39,920 nt of DNA, taken from JBFWUM01 sp050247255. GTDB taxonomy: Bacteria; Acidobacteriota; Vicinamibacteria; Vicinamibacterales; UBA2999. Positions 17,801 through 24,491 of this stretch are shown here, in pieces. Each line of letters begins with the position of its first letter. The stretch's first letter is position 1. The notes under the pieces are model-generated. The model searched no databases, was not told where the DNA came from, and saw nothing but the letters and a program-made list of their open reading frames with translations. A program made the position numbers and the translations under genes. The stretch is from NCBI GenBank assembly GCA_050247255.1, contig JBFWUM010000040.1, positions 1 through 39,920 of the forward strand. The letters are read 5' to 3'.

Positions 17801-20800
17801 GACATCAACGCGCCGAGGACGGCCAGCGGCTCACGGTAGGAGCCGCGAAGCACGGTGATCGTGCCGCCGAGACTCCCCGACAGCGTGTTGATGTCGGCGT
17901 CGAGCGTCTGAGTGATCGCCAGCGTGAGGTCCGCATCGACCTCGCTGCGCAGGCCATCGGGCACTTCGATGCCCATGCCGCGGATGGCCGCGGTGAGCGT
18001 CGCCTGCACGGCCTCGCGCGGAACAAACTCGGCCTGGCCGGACAGCGCCAGCGACCCGCCGTTGATGGTGCCGGTCACGTTGGTCAGGTTCGCCGTCGTG
18101 CGCGTGAGCACGGCGCGGCCGTTCAGCCCCGAGACCACGATGCGCGGGTCCACCAGGCGCACCTCGGCGCCGGTCAGGGTCAGATCGCCGTCAACGCGCG
18201 GGGCGGCCAGCGGCCCGGTGATCGACAGGCGTGGCGCGAGCCGGCCGGACGCCGACAGGCCGGCCGGGCGGATGAAGGGCGTGAGCATCCGCGCGTCGAG
18301 ATCGCCGGTCGCAATGATGCCCGCCTGCAGGTCGGCCAGCCGCACCTGTCCTGCCACCGCCATCGTCATGCCCTGGCCGGCCCAGTCCCATGCGGCGATG
18401 CGCGCGAAGCCGTTGCCCAGGTCGATGCGCGTCGGCACGCGCTGTGTCAGCGGCAGATCGGACAGGCGAACGTCAAAGCGATCGAGCGTGACCGAGCCGG
18501 ACAGCTGCTCGACCTGCGCCGATGGGCTCGAGACGTCAACGGACAGATCGATCGTGCCGGCCAGATCCGCCAGCGTCGCCGGATCGAGGAACGGCTCGAG
18601 CACTCCCGGCCCGACGTTCTCGAGGCGGCCAGTCAGGCGCGCGTTGGCCGGGGTTGTCGCGGCGCCGGCGTCGCTGAACCAGCTCACCGGGATGGTCCCC
18701 GTCGCGCGAGCCTGCGCGCCCTGGAAGGCGGCGGCCGCTTCGGCAACGGTGATGGTGTCGTCGCGCAGCGCGGCGCGCACGCGGATGCCGGTCACCAGCG
18801 GCAGGTCCTCAATGGCAATCGCGGCCGGCCCCAGGTCGAGGTCGCCGGACAGCTGCGGCGAGGCCAGGGACCCGCCGAGGCGCCCTTCGAGCTGCACCGG
18901 CCCCGCGCCGCCGACGATCGGCAGATCGACCAGGCCGGTGAGTTCTGCCGCCTGGGCGATGTCGCCGGCATCACCACGAGCGGTGATCGCGATCGCATCG
19001 CCCGCTCCCGCGCCGGCGAGCGGCAGCGCGCCGGTCGCGGAAATCCTCGCGCCGCCCGCGAGCACCGTCGCCTGCTCGACGACGAGGCGCTCCTGCGCAT
19101 AGGACAGCCGGGCCGGGCCGTCGATCCGAATGGGCAGTGCGCCAGCCATCAGGTCCACGCGGGCAATCTCTACTCGCGCCGCACCCGCCCGCCAGTTCTC
19201 GAGCGGAGCGTCGGCATGCGCGGTGACGTCAATGCGGCCGGTTACCGTTGATGCTTGCGAAAGCAGCGCGGTGAACGGTGACACGTCCAGGTCCGGCGCC
19301 GCCAGATCGACGACCGCCTGGTAGGGCGCCTGCAGCGCAATGGTGCCGTTGGCGGTGGCGTTGAACGCCGGAACGGTCGCGGTCAGTTGCGCGTTGGTCG
19401 TTGTGAGCTCGACTCCCAGCGTCGCGTCGCCAATGGTCACGTCGTCCCAGCGCGCCTCGGCCACGTCGAACGTGCCGGTTCCACGCAACGCATCCGGTGG
19501 CCCGCTTGCGGTGACGGTGCCGTTTATCCGTGCGCTGCCCCGCTCGACTGCGACGGAGGTCTCCGTCAGCGCGGCATCGATGGACAGCCCTGGTGAGCCG
19601 ACGAGACCGCTGACGGCGACCTCGGCAGCGACGGTGCCCCCCTCGACGACGAGGTCCGGCGGCACCGAGGTGAGATCGAGGGTGCGCAGCGCGGCGATGA
19701 GATCGGCCGGCGCGACGGCCGCGATGCCGACGACCCCGTTTACCGGCGAGGCGCTGAGGCCGTCGTCCGGCAGCGTGCCGCGAAGGCGCATCGTCGCCGG
19801 GAGGACCTCGGCAATCGTGTGGGCGCCGTCGAGCTGCCAGCGCCCTTCGACGAACCGCAGCTGCGTTTCGCCGGGCACCGAGAAACGCCCGGGCGCGTTG
19901 CGGCCCCCGTTAACGGCAATGCGGGCTCCTGCTACCCAACCAGCGTCGGTCTCAGTGTCCCCCGGACCTTCGGACCTTCGCGCGTCGAGATCACCAGAGG
20001 TCGTGCCCGTGGGCAGCGGGTTGCTGCCGTCCATAAACGGCACGACGAGCGTCTCAACATCGACATCGCGCCACTCGAGCGCAACCTCGCTCGCTCCGGT
20101 GTCGGCAAACTCGATATGTGCCCTCCCCCGCGCGCTGCCGCCGGCGAGGGTGAACTGCGCGTCGGCAAGGTCGAGCGCCTCGAGGGTCACGCGCGCACCC
20201 GCGCGAACGGCGGCGATGCCAAGGCCCTGCCACTGCACCCCATCTGAGCGCAGCGTGAACTCGCCAGCGGGTGCGTCGAACGAACCGGCGACAGTCCCCG
20301 CAACATCGACAGCCCCCTGCGGACGTTCGCCTTCCCCTGGCGCCCACGCTGCGAGCCGGGCCAGGTCGCCGCGCGCGGATACGTTCAGCGCCACTGCCGG
20401 ATCGGCGGCGATGAGGTCGACCGTGCCGTCGACAGCCAGCGTGGCTTCCGGACTGACCGCCTGGAGACTGGCGAGGCCGAGCGTTCGGCCGTCGAACGTC
20501 ACGTTTCCCGCGAATGTCGTCACCTCGGTGGAGCGGCCGGCGTAGCCAATGGTTGCGGCGCGCTGCAGCGCCACGCGCCCGTCATCTGCGGCCAGCTCGA
20601 GGTCGATCGCCGGCACCTCCACGGAGAGCCCGGCGACTTCGTCCTGCACCGTCACGGCGAAGCCCGGCGCAATCAGGTGGGCGATGCGCAGCGGGTTGGG
20701 CTCTCCGCCTCCCGCGTCGTCCAGCAGCGGCAGGTTGGTGCCGCTGGTCGTTCGGACGATGCGCAGCCGGCCGCGATCCACGGCGATGTCGTCGAAGGCG

Positions 20801-21090
20801 ACCGGGCCGCCGATGGCGCTGCGCGCGACCTGCACGGCCATGCGGTCGGCCTCGAAGAACGGCATGTCCGGCGTGTGGTTCGCCGCGACGCGCAGTTCCG
20901 AGAGCGACAACGAGAGGGTGGCGAGGTTGTAGTCGAGGCGGCCGGCGTCGATGCGGAGGCGATACTGCTCCTCCAGCGAGCTCACGGCGTAGCGCAGCAC
21001 CGCGCGGCGGACGGGCGGCGCGTGCAGCGCGAACAGGGCCACGACGAGGATCAGGACCAGCGCGGCGGCCCCGATCGCGACACGTCTCAT
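14800..21090 (-). CDS. TamB-TamA fusion: TamB/DUF490 domain, POTRA repeats and Omp85 barrel in one chain
   Basis: An uninterrupted 2096-residue protein. Residues about 5-23 form an inner-membrane signal anchor (IGAAALVLILVVALFALHA). Residues about 25-1000 are repetitive AsmA/TamB-type beta-strands. Residues about 1000-1365 match the TamB C-terminal DUF490 region (VLRGSYREPLAVLG, GGRIFLGRNVYEIVAGSVDF, NPELTQADLTALLVTGR). Residues about 1383-1765 look like POTRA repeats. Residues about 1770-2096 form an Omp85 barrel with FFAGGARSVRGVAEEGLG, resembling the conserved L6 VRGF/Y motif, and a terminal Phe after WTFGIGHA (beta-signal). In proteobacteria, TamB (inner-membrane anchored) and TamA (outer membrane) are separate proteins that bind each other and serve outer-membrane assembly and lipid transport. 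A small octad-derived insertion (RRSEGPGDTETD) lies at about 371-382. Confidence 0.9.
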   Translation of the reverse strand: MRRVAIGAAALVLILVVALFALHAPPVRRAVLRYAVSSLEEQYRLRIDAGRLDYNLATLSLSLSELRVAANHTPDMPFFEADRMAVQVARSAIGGPVAFDDIAVDRGRLRIVRTTSGTNLPLLDDAGGGEPNPLRIAHLIAPGFAVTVQDEVAGLSVEVPAIDLELAADDGRVALQRAATIGYAGRSTEVTTFAGNVTFDGRTLGLASLQAVSPEATLAVDGTVDLIAADPAVALNVSARGDLARLAAWAPGEGERPQGAVDVAGTVAGSFDAPAGEFTLRSDGVQWQGLGIAAVRAGARVTLEALDLADAQFTLAGGSARGRAHIEFADTGASEVALEWRDVDVETLVVPFMDGSNPLPTGTTSGDLDARRSEGPGDTETDAGWVAGARIAVNGGRNAPGRFSVPGETQLRFVEGRWQLDGAHTIAEVLPATMRLRGTLPDDGLSASPVNGVVGIAAVAPADLIAALRTLDLTSVPPDLVVEGGTVAAEVAVSGLVGSPGLSIDAALTETSVAVERGSARINGTVTASGPPDALRGTGTFDVAEARWDDVTIGDATLGVELTTTNAQLTATVPAFNATANGTIALQAPYQAVVDLAAPDLDVSPFTALLSQASTVTGRIDVTAHADAPLENWRAGAARVEIARVDLMAGALPIRIDGPARLSYAQERLVVEQATVLAGGARISATGALPLAGAGAGDAIAITARGDAGDIAQAAELTGLVDLPIVGGAGPVQLEGRLGGSLASPQLSGDLDLGPAAIAIEDLPLVTGIRVRAALRDDTITVAEAAAAFQGAQARATGTIPVSWFSDAGAATTPANARLTGRLENVGPGVLEPFLDPATLADLAGTIDLSVDVSSPSAQVEQLSGSVTLDRFDVRLSDLPLTQRVPTRIDLGNGFARIAAWDWAGQGMTMAVAGQVRLADLQAGIIATGDLDARMLTPFIRPAGLSASGRLAPRLSITGPLAAPRVDGDLTLTGAEVRLVDPRIVVSGLNGRAVLTRTTANLTNVTGTINGGSLALSGQAEFVPREAVQATLTAAIRGMGIEVPDGLRSEVDADLTLAITQTLDADINTLSGSLGGTITVLRGSYREPLAVLGALMSGAQAPSANVAPVAGSPLLENLALDLRLVTSDDVIVNNNTARLAAGADLRINGTAAAPAVGGRIDLREGGRIFLGRNVYEIVAGSVDFTDPAAIRPELDVQLTTRAGGQPVDVALSGSADAPDVSLSSTNPELTQADLTALLVTGRRFDELASADAALIGSTVIGNLSGDVLGFAGRAVGLDTLRLGGVDADTARRDPTAAASEVDPTSRLTFGKSIGSNVDVTFSQSLREGDAQTWIVDYLPSRRLLLRLVSNDEDLRAYSFRHDVAVGAPQLARPPAVARAAEPRVARVTLDGTLAVPDEELRDLLRLEAGDRFDFASWQDDRERLERFYRASNRLAARITASRSDVADGVALAYTIEAGPETRIDVSGTTLAGATLDQLRDAWAVAIVDDLLVDEARQIVSDALSADGYLRPQITAGLTGEGGVRTLEIVAAAGVRTTDVRMQPSGVDAALETDLIAWADAERRMQAVRSPGAFETAVLTYIQDRGYLGAQVRVGAPRLEGSSAEVPVSIATGRQLVVSAIRFEGTSLPDGQLRAAVALDPGAPLGPGRLEDARQRLVTLYRREGFPSVEVAARPSAEDIVFAVDEGPRQSIADVAVSGSGRVDADVVSRALMLAPGAPLRADDLLAARSRLFDTGLFRRVDVVTEPIEGSAAAPATVPMRVRVTLEEWPALRLRYGIEVVEERAEDALTGRNLVPGLSADLTRRTLFGRPVGFGVALDYRNRDRSARTFLSAPTFLGRSIETALTLEWTRSVNPSETVDNRRSLSLEQRIRRSSVQLSYGYRFERSRTDLPPDPLIGPLPPFIITVGRLTSSLAVDTRNDPVQPIRGTFVAVSLEYAPQVGSDFEFARYSAQAYRFTPWRDIVFASAARFGAVHAFGGQEVIPSERFFAGGARSVRGVAEEGLGERDFFGDPVGGEALLLLNQEVRFPIYRWLRGVGFVDAGNVFAAPSAIRLGDLTVSVGAGLRLVTPFAILRADVGRVLDTGGHRWTFGIGHAF
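19963..19978. repeat. Two 8-nt units inside the TamB-TamA gene
   Basis: CGGACCTT twice in tandem, followed by CGCGCGTC. The units resemble those at 3597-3636. Read on the minus strand they encode the hydrophilic RRSEGPGD stretch that interrupts the repetitive TamB region. Confidence 0.55.
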
Positions 21091-21171
21091 CAGGCCCCAT
21101 CGTACCGCCGCCGGCAGGCCTCCCGGATGCCTGATCCACGGCCCCCCTGTGCTACCCTAAAAGGGCCGCTG

Positions 21172-22230
21172 ATGCCGGGAAAACCGATCGATGTGACGCT
21201 CGAACTCGCGCCGAAAGCGCGATTCGATGTTGTCGAGCTGCGGACCCGGTTCGCCGATGAACATCAGGCGCTCAGCGCCTTCCCCCACTGCCTGTACTGG
21301 TCGTCGCACACGACCGCCGGATTCCTCGATCGCAGCCTGGCCGCGCGCCTGAGCCCCCAGCACATCCCGACGTATCTCGAAGCCTTCCGCACCTTCTTTC
21401 CCGAGGGCGCCGGCTACGAGCACGACCGCCTGGACCGCCGGGACGACCTCGACCCGGCGCAGCGCGCCGTCGAGCCGAAGAACGCCGATTCGCACCTGGC
21501 GTTCATCGCCAGCGGCCTCCGCTCGTGCGTGAAGCACCCGAACCGCGACGGCGAGGCGGTCTGCTTCGTCGATCTCGACGGCGTCGTCGACGGCCGCCCG
21601 CGCAAGCGCCTGGCGCGCATGATCGGCTTCCGCACCGAGCGCATCGTCGCCACGACGCGCATCGAGGTGCCGGTGTCGGCGCACCCCATCGATTCGATCA
21701 ACCTGAAGGATCCGCGGCTGGGGCTCTACGAGCAGATCGCCTCGTTCGTCACGCAGGCGGGCGTCGAAAAGGGCCGCCTGCGCATCGACCTCGATCCCCT
21801 CGAGCGCCACTCGGCGCTGACGGTCAACGAGTTCGAGACGCTGCTGATGAAGTACGACCTCGCGGACGTGCTGCGCAACCCGGTGCGCTTCGCCGCCGAG
21901 AAGTACCGGCACGCGGTCGCCAACCCGCGCGCCGTGCCCGGTAAGGCGCTGGGCTACGCCAAGTACGACTTCGTCCGCGTGATGAACATGGGGCTCGACA
22001 CGCTGGGACTGCGCGGGTCGCTGATTGAAAAGGTGATCGCGCGGACCATGGCGGTGCCGGCCGCCCGCTTCTTCCGCATGCGCCGCTCGGTGAGCCTCCT
22101 GGTCTCCGAGCGCCCCGACGGCACCACCGGCCTCCTCGAAGGCACCTACCAGAGCCCGATCCTGGTCCAGTGGCAGCGCGCCCCGCGCGAAGCGCGGTCA
22201 CTGAACATCACGCTGTCCGAGATTCGTTAG
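21172..22230 (+). CDS. YjbQ/UPF0047-like protein with a long unknown C-terminal region
   Basis: A 352-residue protein. Residues about 15-170 resemble the YjbQ/UPF0047 fold, a family of about 140 residues reported to have secondary thiamine-phosphate synthase activity. Matching features are SSHTTAGF (46-51, cf. HTTA), GYEHDRLDRRDDLD and NADSHLAFIASGL (cf. Y.H...NAHAHL), and the strand FVDLDGVVDGRPRKRLARMIGF. The rest (about 171-352) is not recognised: mixed, basic, with KALGYAKYDFVRVMNMGLDTLG and a strand-rich end. The ATG at 21172 follows AAGGG. It is divergent from the TamB-TamA gene with 81 bp between starts. The family link is moderate, and the function is unknown. Confidence 0.72.
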   Translation: MPGKPIDVTLELAPKARFDVVELRTRFADEHQALSAFPHCLYWSSHTTAGFLDRSLAARLSPQHIPTYLEAFRTFFPEGAGYEHDRLDRRDDLDPAQRAVEPKNADSHLAFIASGLRSCVKHPNRDGEAVCFVDLDGVVDGRPRKRLARMIGFRTERIVATTRIEVPVSAHPIDSINLKDPRLGLYEQIASFVTQAGVEKGRLRIDLDPLERHSALTVNEFETLLMKYDLADVLRNPVRFAAEKYRHAVANPRAVPGKALGYAKYDFVRVMNMGLDTLGLRGSLIEKVIARTMAVPAARFFRMRRSVSLLVSERPDGTTGLLEGTYQSPILVQWQRAPREARSLNITLSEIR

Positions 22231-22279
22231 TCGATGGTCGGTGATCGTTCGTAGTTACGAACCACCGACCACCGACCAA
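22231..22279. repeat. Inverted heptad repeat element (GGTCGGT type) between convergent genes
   Basis: The left arm is TCGATGG, TCGGTGA, TCGTTCG. The centre TTCGTA / GT / TACGAA (22248-22261) is a perfect hairpin. The right arm is CCACCGA, CCACCGA, CCAA. It exactly fills the space between the UPF0047-like stop (22230) and the M28 peptidase stop (22280). Confidence 0.87.
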
Positions 22280-23653
22280 CTACCGCGGCAGCCGTTCGGG
22301 CATATCCGCCACCACATAGGTCATCACCGCGATCGCCGCGGCGGCGCGTGACACGTCCTGGGGCGCGATGCGCTCGACGGTGTCGGCGTGCGTGTGGTGG
22401 ATCGTGAAGTACTGCTGCGGATCGCCGATGTAGGCCATCGTCGGCACGTTGCCCGCCTGGGCGATGGGGCCGATGTCGGCGCCGCCGCCGCCCATGACGA
22501 CCTCGCCGAACCCGAGGGGCGTGAGCAGCGTCGCGATGTCGCGAATCAGCAGCCGCGCCATCGGGCCGCCCGAGAATCCGAGCACCGATGGCCAGAACAC
22601 GCCTGAGTCGGACTCCAGCGCCAACACGTGGTTTGACGCCTGCGCGGCGTAGCGCTCGGCGTAGCCGTTCCCCCCGCGCAGCCCGTTCTCTTCGTTGGTG
22701 AAGAGGACGACGCGCACCGTCCGCCGCGGGCGGATGTCCAGCGCCTTCATCAGCCGCGCCGCTTCCCACGTGACGATGCAGCCGGCCCCATCGTCTGAGG
22801 CGCCAGCGCCCACATCCCAGGAATCGAGGTGGCCGCCGACCAGGACGATCTCGTCCGGGCGCTCGCGGCCCCGAATTTCGCCGACGACGTTGAACGACTC
22901 CGCATCGGGGTCGACGCGGCTTTCGAGCAGCAGGTGGATGCGGACCCTCTCGCCCCGGCCCACGATGCGCGCAATGCGGTCGGCATCCTCCGCCGATACG
23001 GCGGCCGCCGGCAGCCGCGGCAGGTCGGTGCCGTAGTTCACCGCGCCGGTGTGCGGCGTGCGCAGGCCGGTCGGCCCGATCGACCGCACGAGCACCCCGA
23101 CGGCGCCGAGCTGCGTGGCAGCGCGCGCGCCGCCGGTGCGGTAGGTCACCGTCTCGCCGTAGTTGGTGAACGGGGCGTTGAACAGGACGATGCGCCCGCG
23201 GGCCTCCGCTGCGCGGCTTTGCAGCTCGTCGAACGACGAGACCACCATCACGTCCGCTTCGACCCCGCCGGCCGGCGTCGGCACGGTGCCGCCAAGGCCC
23301 AGGATCCGCAATTCGTGACGCGGCGGGCTGACGATGGTGGCGCGCTCGGCGCCGCGCACCCATTTCGGGACCATCACCCGCTCAGTGCGCACGTTCTCGA
23401 GGCCGTCCTTGCGCATGGTGTCGGCGGCCCACTCGATGGCGCGTTCGAGATTCTCGGACCCGCTGAGGCGGCTGCCGAATGTGTCGGTGAGCTCCGCCAG
23501 CCGCTGCCAGGCAAAGGTGTCGCGTGTTGCCGCCTGCGTCAGCCGGGTGGCGGTGTCACGATACGCGTTGATCCAGGAGCCCTGGGCGCGCAGCTGGGGG
23601 GCGAAGAGGGCCACTGCCAGGCAGGCGGCGGCAACGCGGAGAGTCGGGAGCAT
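22280..23653 (-). CDS. Secreted M28-family zinc aminopeptidase with PA domain
   Basis: A 457-residue exopeptidase with a Sec signal (MLPTLRVAAACLAVALFAPQLRAQ). A protease-associated (PA) domain lies in the middle (ADVMVVSSFDELQSRA... to about LPAAAVSAEDADRI). The co-catalytic zinc site follows: HLDSWDVGAGASDDGAG gives His and Asp, FTNEENGLRGG the catalytic Glu pair, ALESDSGVFWP the Asp, and YFTIHHTHADTVERI the last His. This resembles plasma glutamate carboxypeptidase-like M28 enzymes. The ATG at 23653 is the only start giving a clean signal peptide. Its start is head to head with the PAP2 gene, and its stop follows a heptad hairpin. Confidence 0.94.
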   Translation of the reverse strand: MLPTLRVAAACLAVALFAPQLRAQGSWINAYRDTATRLTQAATRDTFAWQRLAELTDTFGSRLSGSENLERAIEWAADTMRKDGLENVRTERVMVPKWVRGAERATIVSPPRHELRILGLGGTVPTPAGGVEADVMVVSSFDELQSRAAEARGRIVLFNAPFTNYGETVTYRTGGARAATQLGAVGVLVRSIGPTGLRTPHTGAVNYGTDLPRLPAAAVSAEDADRIARIVGRGERVRIHLLLESRVDPDAESFNVVGEIRGRERPDEIVLVGGHLDSWDVGAGASDDGAGCIVTWEAARLMKALDIRPRRTVRVVLFTNEENGLRGGNGYAERYAAQASNHVLALESDSGVFWPSVLGFSGGPMARLLIRDIATLLTPLGFGEVVMGGGGADIGPIAQAGNVPTMAYIGDPQQYFTIHHTHADTVERIAPQDVSRAAAAIAVMTYVVADMPERLPR

Positions 23654-23735
23654 GGGTCGTACTCTATCGCAGACACTTTTTTCTGCCGTTAGGGGTTGCA
23701 AACTGGACCGGAGAGATGCGACCCTTGGCATCGTT

Positions 23736-24491
23736 TTGGCGCCCTTTCGGCCATGGCTCGCCGTGATCCTCGTGTGCGTCCTGCCGGGAAGCCTCTTCGC
23801 GCAGGCGCCCGCGCCCGAACCCGCTCCCCCCGCGGAAGACATCTCGTTCAAGTCGCTGTTCCTCGACGTGCCGCCGGCCTTCCTCCGGCTCGGCCGCTCT
23901 GACTCGCTCGTCGTCCTGGCGACGGCCGGCGGCGTCGCCGGCATGCTCGCCGTGAAGGACGAGGAGATGACGCGATACGCGGCCGATTCGGTGCGCTTCG
24001 AGCACAACCTGCTCGCCGGCCACTTCATGGGCGACATCTACTTCCAGGGGTCGGTCGCGCTCGGCACCTACATCGTCGGCCGATCGATGAAGAACCACCG
24101 CGTCGCGCTGCTGGGTGCCCACCTGGTGCGGTCGCACCTGCTCTCCGGATTCGTCACCGACGTGACCAAGCTGGTGACGCAGCGGCAGCGCCCTAACGGC
24201 GCCAACTTCTCGTTCCCTTCCGGCCACTCGACGTCGGCCTTCACCACCGCGACCGTGCTGCAGCGGCACTTCGGCTGGAAGGTCGGGGTGCCGGCGTACG
24301 CCGTCGGTACCTATGTGGCCGTTTCGCGGATGGCAGACAACCGCCATTACCCGAGCGACTTGCTCGTCGGCGCGGCGGTCGGCATTGTCAGCGCCCAGTC
24401 GGTGATGGTGGGGTTCGGCCGGAGCCGCTTCGCGGTGACGCCGCTGGTCGCTCACGGCGGCGGCGGGCTCGCCCTCTCGCTCGTCGAGTAG
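23736..24491 (+). CDS. PAP2-family membrane-associated phosphatase (start uncertain)
   Basis: A phosphatidic acid phosphatase type 2/acid phosphatase-like protein. The three signature motifs are intact: KLVTQRQRP at about residue 145, FSFPSGHSTSAFTT at about 160-173, and SRMADNRHYPSD near 195. With the TTG start chosen here (251 residues), APFRPWLAVILVCVLPGSLFAQ forms a plausible signal peptide. The only in-frame upstream ATG (23652) overlaps the start codon of the divergent peptidase gene and adds an unlikely leader. A GGAGAG followed by an out-of-frame ATG lies at about 23710-23718. Likely role: dephosphorylating lipid phosphates or undecaprenyl pyrophosphate. It is convergent with, and directly abuts, the next gene. 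Confidence 0.82.
   Translation: MAPFRPWLAVILVCVLPGSLFAQAPAPEPAPPAEDISFKSLFLDVPPAFLRLGRSDSLVVLATAGGVAGMLAVKDEEMTRYAADSVRFEHNLLAGHFMGDIYFQGSVALGTYIVGRSMKNHRVALLGAHLVRSHLLSGFVTDVTKLVTQRQRPNGANFSFPSGHSTSAFTTATVLQRHFGWKVGVPAYAVGTYVAVSRMADNRHYPSDLLVGAAVGIVSAQSVMVGFGRSRFAVTPLVAHGGGGLALSLVE

Noticed and set aside
16024..19251. A 1075-codon plus-strand open frame opposite the TamB-TamA gene
   Set aside because: Its product is low-complexity, rich in Arg, Gly, His and Ala, with no domain or ribosome site. Long antisense frames are expected opposite GC-rich genes with strong third-position bias. The same holds for long frames at 31340-33577, 35464-37200, 10197-11720 and 493-2235.
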